This document shows positions 8,668-16,374 of a stretch of DNA of 20,630 nt, one piece after another; position 1 is the stretch's first letter; each line of letters begins with the position of its first letter. This stretch comes from an uncultured Lachnospiraceae bacterium (GTDB lineage Bacteria; Bacillota_A; Clostridia; TANB77; CAG-508): positions 1-20,630 of the forward strand of contig CAMUZC010000019.1 in NCBI GenBank assembly GCA_947165105.1, read 5' to 3'. Position numbers and translations under genes: made by a program. The notes under the pieces were generated by a model. That model worked only from the letters and a program-made list of their open reading frames with translations, had not been told where the DNA came from and ran no database searches.

Positions 8668-9996
8668 ATGGAAGAGAATAAAAAACAGAAAGTAAAAGAG
8701 ATTGTTGTAGCTGTGGCTGTTTGCACAGCTGTTTTAGTCGGATTATTAGCGCTATCTACAGGAATGTACAATTATTTTTATGATAATGATGGCAATAATA
8801 AAGCAATTGAAACATATTCTGATAAACAGATAGAAGATAACAATGACGAAGAAATGACAGTAGAATTAATTGATCCCGAAACAATTGATGAAGAAAATAA
8901 TGAAGAAGAAAATGAGGAAGAATTAACAGAAGAAGAAAAGCAACAAAGAGAAGAACAGAGAAAAAAGCAAGAGGAAGAAAGAAAAAAGAAGGAAGAAGAG
9001 AGAAAGAAACTTGAGGCAGAGGGATATCCATATTGGATAAAGGTCAACTATAGTGCAAATACTGTTACAGTTTACACTAAAGACGCTGATGGAAATTATA
9101 CTGTGCCATATAAAGCAATGGTTTGTTCAACTGGTAGAGCAACACCTCATTCAGGTGTATATAGAACACCTCAAAAAGCAAGATGGGGAGTGTTGATAGG
9201 ACCTGTATGGGGACAATATTGTACAAGAATTACAGGACAAATCTTATTCCATTCAGTTCCATATTTAAAAGAACGTGATCCGTCATCACTTGAATACTGG
9301 GAATACGACAGATTAGGAACTCAGAGATCTATGGGATGTATTAGGTTAACAGTTGCAGATGCTCAATGGATTTATAACAATTGTCCTTTAGGAACTTCTG
9401 TAGAATTTTATTCAAATCCATCAAATCCAGGACCTTTAGGAAAACCAGGAATCCAGCCGGTAGCTGCAGCAGGAGATCCATATAAAGGATGGGATCCAAC
9501 AGACCCAGATCCTAATAATCCATGGAGACATAAAGAAGAAATTGAAAGGCAAAAAAGAGCTGAAGAAGAAGCAAGATTAGCTAAAGAACAAGCAGACAGA
9601 CAAGCTCAGGAGGCTGCCGCTAAACGTGCAGAGGAAGAAAGAGAAAGACAAAGAAAAGAGGAAGAAGAGAAAAAAGCTCAGGAAGCTGCAGAAGCAAACA
9701 AAATCACGGTGCCAAATGTTATTGGGATGTCAGAAAGTGAAGCAAGAACAGCCTTGAAAGACTTTACAATACCACCAATTATCGAAATACATGATAATAC
9801 TAAAAATGAAGGTATTGTGTCTCAAAGTATAAAAGCAGGAGAGAGAGTTGAAAAAGGAGAAACAATAACATTAACAATCAACCACAAGAATACAGTACCA
9901 TCAGAAGACCCTGGTCCAAATACTGGGGAGGAAACAACAGGAGGCAATAATAATCCTAACGAAAATGAAAACTCACAATCAAAAGAAAATCCATAA
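8668..9996 (+). CDS. L,D-transpeptidase (YkuD) with charged helix linkers and a C-terminal PASTA domain
   Basis: Predicted to form 3-3 peptidoglycan cross-links or attach proteins to the wall, outside the membrane. The order in 442 residues is: one N-terminal membrane helix (about 10-32); an acidic then mixed Glu/Lys/Arg stretch (about 50-118), probably a rigid single helix; the YkuD domain (about 121-250) with H in L-F-H-S-V-P-Y and catalytic Cys in S-M-G-C-I-R-L; the motif GWDPTDPDPNNPW; a second Glu/Lys/Ala/Arg helix (about 288-344); a PASTA domain (about 346-408, starting I-T-V-P-N-V-I-G-M); and a Gly/Asn/Glu tail. PASTA domains usually bind muropeptides in PrkC-type kinases and PBPs, so the fusion suggests wall targeting. 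The ribosome site is AAAAGGGG. It may share a transcript with the tRNA upstream, and the next gene is a paralogue. Confidence 0.93.
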   Translation: MEENKKQKVKEIVVAVAVCTAVLVGLLALSTGMYNYFYDNDGNNKAIETYSDKQIEDNNDEEMTVELIDPETIDEENNEEENEEELTEEEKQQREEQRKKQEEERKKKEEERKKLEAEGYPYWIKVNYSANTVTVYTKDADGNYTVPYKAMVCSTGRATPHSGVYRTPQKARWGVLIGPVWGQYCTRITGQILFHSVPYLKERDPSSLEYWEYDRLGTQRSMGCIRLTVADAQWIYNNCPLGTSVEFYSNPSNPGPLGKPGIQPVAAAGDPYKGWDPTDPDPNNPWRHKEEIERQKRAEEEARLAKEQADRQAQEAAAKRAEEERERQRKEEEEKKAQEAAEANKITVPNVIGMSESEARTALKDFTIPPIIEIHDNTKNEGIVSQSIKAGERVEKGETITLTINHKNTVPSEDPGPNTGEETTGGNNNPNENENSQSKENP

Positions 9997-10057
9997 ATAG
10001 TAAACGACAGAAGATATTATAATTGTAAAAGCACATAAAGAATTAGGTGAGATAATC

Positions 10058-10822
10058 ATGAAAAAATTTGATTTTAATAGTAAAAAGATGATTAAAATTA
10101 TAATTGAATATATATTGTGTTTATTGGTAGTAGAAATTTCAATCATATTTGTAAATATGGTTGGAATTTCTAAACATGTAGAAAATATGGATAATTTTGT
10201 AATAACCGAAACGTCAAACATTGAATCTACGATACCAGAAGATGAACAATACATAGGTAATTATAAAATAACTGTTTTAGAATATGATAAATTATCATAT
10301 TTTATTAAAGTTGACTATAAAAATCAAATTGTTACTGTATATACGCAAGATGAAAATGGTGAATATACAATTCCAATTAGAACTATGATTTGCTCTACAG
10401 GTGAATCAACTCCAACAGAAGGAGTATTTGAAACATCTGATAAATATCAATGGGGGTATTTAGTTGGAGGAGTATATGGACAATATTGTACAAGAATAAC
10501 AGGTCCAATATTATTCCACTCAGTACCATACACATCTCAAAAAAAATCATCACTTGAATATTGGGAATATGATAAATTAGGTCAACCTGTTTCAAAGGGA
10601 TGTGTACGTCTAAAAGTCGAAGATGCAAAGTGGATTTATGATTATTGTAAATCAGGTACAAAAGTAGAATTTGTAGCAGATGAAGAAGCTACAAATATAA
10701 TAAAAAATAACTTTAAATTATCAGATTATGATGAATCTTTAAGGGGTTGGGACCCAACTGATCCAGATTCTAGTAATCCATGGAAAGAATATAATGAACA
10801 AAATAAAGGAGAGAGAAATTAA
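10058..10822 (+). CDS. L,D-transpeptidase (YkuD), tandem paralogue without PASTA
   Basis: The 254 residues have an N-terminal membrane helix (about 12-36), a short linker and a YkuD domain (about 82-206). Active-site elements are L-F-H-S-V-P-Y and S-K-G-C-V-R-L. Long stretches match the preceding gene (Q-Y-C-T-R-I-T-G, S-S-L-E-Y-W-E-Y-D, and GWDPTDPDSSNPW after the domain). A 20-base stretch, GGACAATATTGTACAAGAAT, is identical at 9211-9230 and 10478-10497. This indicates a tandem duplication in which the linkers and PASTA domain were lost or never gained. The ribosome site is AGGTGAG (10045-10051). It ends 2 bases before the ychF ATG, so the two are probably co-transcribed. Confidence 0.92.
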   Translation: MKKFDFNSKKMIKIIIEYILCLLVVEISIIFVNMVGISKHVENMDNFVITETSNIESTIPEDEQYIGNYKITVLEYDKLSYFIKVDYKNQIVTVYTQDENGEYTIPIRTMICSTGESTPTEGVFETSDKYQWGYLVGGVYGQYCTRITGPILFHSVPYTSQKKSSLEYWEYDKLGQPVSKGCVRLKVEDAKWIYDYCKSGTKVEFVADEEATNIIKNNFKLSDYDESLRGWDPTDPDSSNPWKEYNEQNKGERN

Positions 10823-10824
10823 TT

Positions 10825-11916
10825 ATGAAAATAGGTATAGTAGGACTTCCAAATGTAGGAAAGAGTACATTATTTAATGCTATAACAAATGCTGGTGCAG
10901 AATGTGCAAACTATCCATTTTGTACAATTGAACCAAATGTTGGAGTTGTTCCAGTTCCAGATGAAAGATTAAATGAATTAGCAAAATTATATAATCCTGA
11001 AAAGGTAACACATGCAATAATTGAATTTGTTGATATTGCTGGATTGGTAAAAGGTGCAAGCAAAGGTGAAGGTCTTGGAAACAAATTCTTATCACATATT
11101 AGAGAGGTTGACAGTATTGCACAAGTTGTAAGATGTTTTGAAAATCCAAATGTCGTTCATGTTGATGGAAGTATAGATCCTTTAAGAGATATTGAAACTA
11201 TCAATTTAGAATTAATTTTTTCTGATATTGAAACATTGGATAAAAGATTAGACAGAGCAAGAAAAGCTTTAAAAGCTGATAAAAAAGCACAAGCGGAAAT
11301 TGATGTATTAGAAAAAATAAAATCTGCATTAGAAGCTGGAAAATGTGCAAGAACAGTCGAGTTAAACGAAGAAGAAAGTGAATTAATAAAAGATACATTC
11401 TTATTAACAATGAAACCAACATTATATATCGCAAATGTTTCTGAGGAGCAACTTCAAGATGCTCAAAATGATGAAAATGTAAAAAAAGTTATTGAATATG
11501 CAAAATCAGAAGGAGCAGAAGTAATTCCATTATGTATAAAAATTGAAGAAGAATTAGCATCATTGGAAGAAGCTGATAAAAAAGAAATGCTTGATGCTCT
11601 TGGATTAAATGAATCTGGATTAGATAAAGTTATTAAAGCAAGTTATGATTTATTAGGATTAATGTCATTCCTAACAGCAGGAGAACCTGAGGTTAGAGCA
11701 TGGACAATTAAAAAAGGAACTAAAGCTCCACAAGCTGCTGGAAAAATTCACTCAGATATTGAAAGAGGATTTATCAGAGCTGAAATTGTTTCTTATGATG
11801 ATTTAATAAGAGAAGGTTCAATGAATGCAGCAAAAGAAAAAGGACTTGTTCGTTCTGAAGGAAAAGAATATATTATGAAAGATGGAGATGTAGTTTTATT
11901 TAGATTTAATGTGTAA
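10825..11916 (+). CDS. ychF: Redox-regulated P-loop NTPase YchF/OLA1
   Basis: A conserved Obg-family cytoplasmic NTPase that associates with ribosomes; family members prefer ATP over GTP. The 363 residues match the family. The P-loop G-L-P-N-V-G-K-S-T is at 7-15, G3 is D-I-A-G-L, and the G4 position reads N-V-S-E instead of N-K-x-D, the feature linked to ATP use. A coiled-coil insertion is followed by a C-terminal TGS domain (about 278-361). The ribosome site AAAGGAGAG lies inside the 3' end of the preceding transpeptidase gene and the ATG follows its stop by 2 bases, which points to translational coupling. Confidence 0.96.
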   Translation: MKIGIVGLPNVGKSTLFNAITNAGAECANYPFCTIEPNVGVVPVPDERLNELAKLYNPEKVTHAIIEFVDIAGLVKGASKGEGLGNKFLSHIREVDSIAQVVRCFENPNVVHVDGSIDPLRDIETINLELIFSDIETLDKRLDRARKALKADKKAQAEIDVLEKIKSALEAGKCARTVELNEEESELIKDTFLLTMKPTLYIANVSEEQLQDAQNDENVKKVIEYAKSEGAEVIPLCIKIEEELASLEEADKKEMLDALGLNESGLDKVIKASYDLLGLMSFLTAGEPEVRAWTIKKGTKAPQAAGKIHSDIERGFIRAEIVSYDDLIREGSMNAAKEKGLVRSEGKEYIMKDGDVVLFRFNV

Positions 11917-11980
11917 ATTTTATAAAATTAATTTTAAATTTTCATTTAGAATAAAAAATAAAAAAAATCCATAAAATATA

Positions 11981-12009
11981 TTGACGAAAAATTTTTTTAA
12001 TTGTAAAAT
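11981..12009 (+). promoter_or_regulatory. Promoter of the small secreted protein
   Basis: TTGACG (11981-11986), a 17-base spacer and TAAAAT (12004-12009), about 42 bases upstream of the ATG. Each box matches five of six sigma-A consensus positions. The bases between ychF and here (11917-11980) are AT-rich without a convincing terminator. Confidence 0.7.
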
Positions 12010-12051
12010 TAAATTATAGAGATATTCAAAAGAAAAAAGGAGAAAAAAACT

Positions 12052-12420
12052 ATGAGAAAAATGAGTAAAATTTTATTTATGTTAGTATTAATATTAATGC
12101 TAGTTTTCGGTTATACATCAGTATCAAAAGCAGCTACTGAAGCTGATTATACAGGATATGAAGAGTTAGCAGATGAGTTAAGTGACGATACAAATAAGAA
12201 AGAAGAAACAAAAACAGAGACAACAACTGAAAATGAAAAAACAGAGGAGCCTGAAACACCAAAAGCAACAGAAGATACACAAAAAGATGTAGCAAACAAA
12301 TCAACACAACCACATACACAAGCTGGAAGTTTTGAAACAAAAGCTATAGTATCAGCTGGTGTTATCGTCTTAGCTTTAGCTGGATTTGGATATGTTAAAT
12401 ATAAAAAATACAGTTTTTAA
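12052..12420 (+). CDS. Small secreted, C-terminally anchored protein with a possible atypical sorting signal
   Basis: I do not recognise a family. The 122 residues comprise a signal peptide (about 1-27: M-R-K-M-S-K, hydrophobic core, V-S-K-A cleavage-like end), a Thr/Glu/Lys-rich low-complexity stem (about 28-85), a hydrophobic helix (about 95-115) and a short tail Y-K-K-Y-S-F. This is the layout of a wall- or membrane-anchored spacer. Just before the helix is Q-P-H-T-Q-A-G, resembling a sortase motif (L/N-P-x-T-G) but not canonical, so sortase attachment is speculative. A strong AAAAAAGGAG ribosome site, its own promoter and its own terminator mark it as a single-gene unit, possibly well expressed. 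Confidence 0.8.
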   Translation: MRKMSKILFMLVLILMLVFGYTSVSKAATEADYTGYEELADELSDDTNKKEETKTETTTENEKTEEPETPKATEDTQKDVANKSTQPHTQAGSFETKAIVSAGVIVLALAGFGYVKYKKYSF

Positions 12421-12445
12421 TTAGTTAATAAGAAAAATGATTAAT

Positions 12446-12493
12446 AAAAAGCGCATATTTTTTGAAAATTTTTCAAAAATAGGTGCTTTTTTT
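12446..12493 (+). terminator. Rho-independent terminator after the small secreted protein
   Basis: Outer arms AAAAAGCGC and GTGCTTTT (with a G-U pair) enclose inner arms ATTTTTGAAAA and TTTTCAAAAAT, ending in seven T residues (12487-12493). Confidence 0.8.
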
Positions 12494-12502
12494 ATTGTTT
12501 TA

Positions 12503-12511
12503 TGATAGAAT
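12503..12511 (+). promoter_or_regulatory. Extended -10 promoter of the pyrH operon
   Basis: TGATAGAAT gives TGn plus TAGAAT (12506-12511), preceded by TA to complete TATGn. No good -35 is seen, because that position overlaps the terminator stem; extended -10 elements can work without one. The pattern nearly repeats in front of alr. Confidence 0.5.
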
Positions 12512-12547
12512 ACAAAATGTAAAAAAATTTTAAAGGAGAGTGTAAAA

Positions 12548-13255
12548 ATGTCTGAAATTAAGTATAAAAGAATTTTACTAAAATTAAGTGGAGAAGCATT
12601 AGCAGGAGAAAACAAAACAGGTCTATCACCAGAAGTTTTAGATGACATTACAAGCCAAGTAAAAGATTTAAAAGACTTAGGCGTAGAAGTAGCAATAGTT
12701 GTAGGTGGAGGAAATTTCTGGAGAGGTAAATATGGACATAATATGGAAAAAACAACTTCAGATTATATGGGAATGCTTGCAACAACAATAAATGCATTGG
12801 CATTACAAGATGCTCTAGAAGCAAAAGGAATGTTTACAAGAGTTCAAACTGCCATTGAAATGAGAGAAATAGCAGAACCATATATTAAAAGAAAAGCAAC
12901 AAAACATTTAGAAAAAGGTAGAATTGTTATATTTGCAGCAGGAACTGGAAATCCATTTTTCACAACAGATACTTGTGCAGCATTAAGAGCAGCTGAAATT
13001 GATGCAGAAGTAATTTTAGTTGCAAAAACAATTGATGGAGTATATTCAGCAGATCCAAAAGTGGATCCAAGTGCTGTAAAATATGATGAAATTACTTATT
13101 TAGACATATTAAATAAAGATTTAAAAGTAATGGATTCAACTGCAATATCTTTATGTAAAGATAATAATATTCCTTTAATTGTATTTGCAATGAGCGAAAA
13201 AGGAAATATGGTTAAAGCAGTTAAAGGCGAAAGAGTAGGAACATTTGTTAAATAA
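12548..13255 (+). CDS. pyrH: UMP kinase
   Basis: Phosphorylates UMP to UDP with ATP in the pyrimidine pathway; the bacterial enzyme is a hexamer of the amino-acid kinase fold. The 235 residues are typical. Motifs: K-L-S-G-E-A-L-A-G near the N-terminus, [27 protein letters not shown] and D-G-V-Y-S-A-D-P-K. The ribosome site is AAAGGAGAG. First gene of the pyrH-frr-ispA-uppS-cdsA-rseP run. The usual upstream neighbours rpsB and tsf are not here. Confidence 0.97.
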   Translation: MSEIKYKRILLKLSGEALAGENKTGLSPEVLDDITSQVKDLKDLGVEVAIVVGGGNFWRGKYGHNMEKTTSDYMGMLATTINALALQDALEAKGMFTRVQTAIEMREIAEPYIKRKATKHLEKGRIVIFAAGTGNPFFTTDTCAALRAAEIDAEVILVAKTIDGVYSADPKVDPSAVKYDEITYLDILNKDLKVMDSTAISLCKDNNIPLIVFAMSEKGNMVKAVKGERVGTFVK

Positions 13256-13289
13256 GAATAGGCAATGTTAGATGAAAGGAAGGAAAGTT

Positions 13290-13838
13290 ATGGATTATAG
13301 TGAAATTAAAGAAAAAATGAGTAAAACAATAAGTGTGTATTCTGAAAATTTATCAGAAATAAGAGCAGGTCGTGCAAATCCTGCAATATTAAATAAAATT
13401 AAGGTTGATTATTATGGCGTTCCAACACCAATTAGTCAAGTTGCTGGTATTTCTGTTCCAGAAGCAAGATTAATAGTTATTCAACCTTGGGATGCTAATA
13501 TTTTAAAAGAAATAGAAAAAGAAATTTTAAAATCTGATATTGGAATTAATCCAAACAATGATGGAAAAGTAATTAGATTAGCTTTCCCAGAATTAAACGA
13601 AGAGAGAAGAAAAGAAATTGTAAAAGACATTAGAAAATTGGCTGAAGACGCTAAGATTGCTGTTAGATCTATAAGAAGAGATGCTATCGATGGATTCAGA
13701 AAACAACAAAAAGATTCAGAAATTACTGAGGACGAGTTGAAGGTTGCTGAAGAGGAAGTTCAAAAAATTACAGATAAAATGGTTGAAGAAATTGATGCTA
13801 TTTTAGCAAATAAGGAAAAAGAGGTTATGAGTGTTTAA
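13290..13838 (+). CDS. frr: Ribosome recycling factor
   Basis: Splits post-termination ribosomes together with EF-G. The start at 13290 (MDYSEIKEKM) gives 182 residues, close to the usual 185, and is preceded at 6 bases by AGGAAGG (13278-13283, within AAAGGAAGGAAAG). The upstream in-frame ATG at 13272 would add six residues and lies inside that ribosome site region, so it was not chosen. Family motifs: R-A-G-R-A-N-P near residue 30, V-D-Y-Y-G-V-P-T-P, I-Q-P-W-D, and the C-terminal helix ending in I-L-A-N-K-E-K-E-V-M. It follows pyrH by 34 bases. Confidence 0.95.
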   Translation: MDYSEIKEKMSKTISVYSENLSEIRAGRANPAILNKIKVDYYGVPTPISQVAGISVPEARLIVIQPWDANILKEIEKEILKSDIGINPNNDGKVIRLAFPELNEERRKEIVKDIRKLAEDAKIAVRSIRRDAIDGFRKQQKDSEITEDELKVAEEEVQKITDKMVEEIDAILANKEKEVMSV

Positions 13839-13901
13839 GTTTTACTTTTGCAGGTAGCCGCCCAATTTGGACTACTCTACAATGGAGGGATGGAATAGTT
13901 T

Positions 13902-14783
13902 ATGGATTTTAAGAATGAATTAGTTAAAAAGTCAACACTCATAAATAGAGAATTAGAGAAATATATAAAAAATGATGAATGTCCTGAGAAAGTTTTGAAT
14001 CAGTCTATGGAATATAGTTTGATGGCCGGGGGAAAAAGAATACGTCCTGTGCTGATTTTAGCTAGTTATGAACTGTTTAAGGACGATTTTGAAAAGGTTC
14101 TTCCTTTTGCTATAGCTATGGAAATGATTCATACTTTTTCTTTGATACATGATGACTTACCTGGAATTGATAATGATGATTATAGAAGAGGAAAACTTAC
14201 AAACCATAAGAAATTTAATGAGGCTACTGCTATTTTGGCAGGTGATAATTTATTAAATTATGCATATAATTTGATTATAAATGATATTATTAATAATGGC
14301 GAAGATAAAGATAAAAAACTTCAGGCTTTAAAAGAATTATCATTTGGCGTTGATAGAATGATTGCTGGCGAATATGTTGATACAGAGTTTGAAGGAAAGG
14401 AAATTTCTAGTCAATATTTAGAATATATGCATGAAAACAAAACAGGTGCATTAATAAAAGCTTCCGTAAGAATTGGTGCAATAATGGCAGGTGCTAGTCA
14501 GACTGATATTGAGAAGCTTACATTTTATGCGGATAGAATTGGGTTAGCTTTCCAAGTTAAAGATGATATTTTATCTGAAATTGGTGATAGTAATGAACTT
14601 GGCAAACCAGTTGGAAATGATAGAGAAAGAGGAAAATGTACATATACAACTAAATATGGTTTAGAAAAGGCTCAAGAAATGTTGAAATCTATCACAGAGG
14701 AAGCTATTTCAGCTGTTAGTGAATTTAATAATAGTGATTTCTTAAAAGAGTTAGCTTTATACATAGCAAATCGTAATAAATAA
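13902..14783 (+). CDS. ispA: Farnesyl/geranyl diphosphate synthase
   Basis: Condenses isopentenyl-PP with allylic diphosphates to give FPP, the substrate for the next gene product. Family motifs: G-G-K-R-I-R-P-V near residue 45, the first Asp-rich motif in H-D-D-L-P-G-I-D-N-D-D-Y-R-R-G (DDxxxxD, type II FPP synthase), and the second in F-Q-V-K-D-D-I-L-S. An aromatic residue (F) five positions before the first Asp motif favours a C15 product. Oddity: the second motif is normally DDxxD, and its last Asp is Ser here. The 293 residues are normal. The ribosome-like GGAGG (13884-13888) is rather far (13 bases) from the ATG. The 63-base gap after frr holds only a weak GC-richer hairpin-like sequence. 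Confidence 0.93.
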   Translation: MDFKNELVKKSTLINRELEKYIKNDECPEKVLNQSMEYSLMAGGKRIRPVLILASYELFKDDFEKVLPFAIAMEMIHTFSLIHDDLPGIDNDDYRRGKLTNHKKFNEATAILAGDNLLNYAYNLIINDIINNGEDKDKKLQALKELSFGVDRMIAGEYVDTEFEGKEISSQYLEYMHENKTGALIKASVRIGAIMAGASQTDIEKLTFYADRIGLAFQVKDDILSEIGDSNELGKPVGNDRERGKCTYTTKYGLEKAQEMLKSITEEAISAVSEFNNSDFLKELALYIANRNK

Positions 14784-14794
14784 GGAGTTTTTTT

Positions 14795-15505
14795 ATGGAA
14801 GATATAATTAATATACCAAAGCATATAGCAATTATTATGGATGGAAATAGACGTTGGGCAAGAGAAAAAGGTCTTGAAACTAAAGAAGGTCATAAAGCTG
14901 GCGCTGATAATTTAGAAAATATTGCAAAATATTGTAATGAAATTGGTGTTAAGTATTTAACTGTTTATGCTTTTTCAACTGAAAATTGGAAGAGGAGCAA
15001 AGAAGAAGTTTCAGCTTTAATGATTTTATTAAAAAGCTATTTAAAGAAGTTCTCTAAAAATGCAAATAAAGAAGGTATTAGAATAAAGATTTTGGGAGAT
15101 ATCAGTGTTCTGGACGATGGGTTAAGAAATAGTATCAATGAAGCAGTAGAGAGAACAAAAAATGGTACAGGGCTTACTTTAAACATTGCGTTTAATTATG
15201 GTGGTAGAGCAGAATTAACACATGCAATGAAAAAAATTGCTCAAGAAGTCGTAGATAATAAAATTAAAATTGATGATATAAATGAAAACTTAATTAGTGA
15301 AAAATTATACACAGAAAATCAACCAGATCCAGATTTATTAATTAGACCAGGTGGAGAGCTACGTATAAGTAATTTTTTACCATGGCAACTTGTATATTCA
15401 GAGTTTTATTTTACGGATAAGTTTTGGCCTGACTTTAACAATGAAGATTTATTAGATGCAATTAAAACATTTAACAAAAGAAATAGAAAGTTTGGAGGAA
15501 AATAA
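14795..15505 (+). CDS. uppS: Isoprenyl transferase (undecaprenyl diphosphate synthase)
   Basis: A cis-prenyltransferase that extends FPP with isopentenyl-PP to the C55 lipid carrier of peptidoglycan synthesis; it works at the inner membrane face. The 236 residues match. Motifs: I-M-D-G-N-R-R-W-A (catalytic Asp), Y-A-F-S-T-E-N-W-K-R, F-N-Y-G-G-R-A-E and the C-terminal L-I-R-P-G-G-E-L-R-I-S-N-F-L-P-W-Q with conserved Arg/Glu. The ribosome site AAGGAG overlaps the ispA stop, only 11 bases from the ATG. Together with ispA and cdsA it supplies lipid precursors. Confidence 0.96.
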   Translation: MEDIINIPKHIAIIMDGNRRWAREKGLETKEGHKAGADNLENIAKYCNEIGVKYLTVYAFSTENWKRSKEEVSALMILLKSYLKKFSKNANKEGIRIKILGDISVLDDGLRNSINEAVERTKNGTGLTLNIAFNYGGRAELTHAMKKIAQEVVDNKIKIDDINENLISEKLYTENQPDPDLLIRPGGELRISNFLPWQLVYSEFYFTDKFWPDFNNEDLLDAIKTFNKRNRKFGGK

Positions 15506-15507
15506 AT

Positions 15508-16311
15508 ATGAATATGAAACGTATGATAACCGCATTAGTTGGTTTTCCTATTGTAGCATGTGCATTGATTTTTGGAAATAAATATGTAATAGACGGATTA
15601 TTTGCAATAGTTGCTATAATGGCTTTATATGAATATAATAATGCATTACAGCTAAATAAAAAACCTATGGTTTGGATAGGATATTTAGCATGTGTACTAA
15701 TTGGATTTATACATATAATTCCAACGCAGTATTTAGTAAATATAATAGGGGTGTTAATTCCAACATCTGTGTTAATATTATTTATGCATGTTGTTTTTAC
15801 AAACATGAAAATTAATATAAATGATATTGCATTAACTTTATTTGGAATATGTTATATTGTTATTTTCTTATTATTCATTCCTATACTTATGGGAAGAGAA
15901 AATGGAAAATTATTAGTTTGGTTTATAATATTTGCGGCTTGGGGAACTGATGCATCAGCATATTTTGTTGGAAAGAAATTTGGAAAACATAAAATAAGTC
16001 CAGTAAGTCCTAAAAAATCTGTAGAAGGTTGTATTGGTGGAACTTTGGGAGCTTTATTGTTTATAATTCCATATACAGTATTTTTAAATACTCAATATGA
16101 CATGAATATTAATTATTTTGTAATTGCAGCAATAGGAATGGTTTTAAGTATTATAGGACAAATAGGAGATTTCTCTGCATCTACAATTAAAAGACATGTT
16201 GGAATAAAAGATTTTAGTAATATTTTCCCTGGACATGGTGGAATGCTTGATAGAATTGATAGTGTAATATTTATAGCACCGTTTGCATATTTTCTATTAA
16301 TGCTTATTTAG
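15508..16311 (+). CDS. cdsA: Phosphatidate cytidylyltransferase
   Basis: Makes CDP-diacylglycerol from phosphatidate and CTP, the branch point to acidic phospholipids. A 267-residue polytopic membrane protein with about seven or eight hydrophobic helices. The signature runs S-x-x-K-R, K-D-F-S-N-I-F-P-G-H-G-G and L-D-R-I-D near the C-terminus, and S-P-K-K-S-V-E-G precedes it. It starts 2 bases after the uppS stop, with GGAGG inside the uppS end, so the two are coupled. In most Firmicutes dxr follows; here the next gene is rseP. Confidence 0.95.
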   Translation: MNMKRMITALVGFPIVACALIFGNKYVIDGLFAIVAIMALYEYNNALQLNKKPMVWIGYLACVLIGFIHIIPTQYLVNIIGVLIPTSVLILFMHVVFTNMKININDIALTLFGICYIVIFLLFIPILMGRENGKLLVWFIIFAAWGTDASAYFVGKKFGKHKISPVSPKKSVEGCIGGTLGALLFIIPYTVFLNTQYDMNINYFVIAAIGMVLSIIGQIGDFSASTIKRHVGIKDFSNIFPGHGGMLDRIDSVIFIAPFAYFLLMLI

Positions 16312-16374
16312 AATGTATAAATACTTTGCATTGTCTAAATTATATGTTAAATATAAGAACAGGAGGAAACAGTT

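Noticed and set aside
13839..13901. Possible structured element between frr and ispA
   Set aside because: Only a short imperfect pairing (GTAG/CTAC with CCA/TGG inside) is visible; too weak to call.
15340..15375. UppS R-P-G-G-E variant of the R-T-S/G-G-E motif
   Set aside because: The key Arg and Glu are kept and Pro at this position is, to my knowledge, common in clostridial enzymes.
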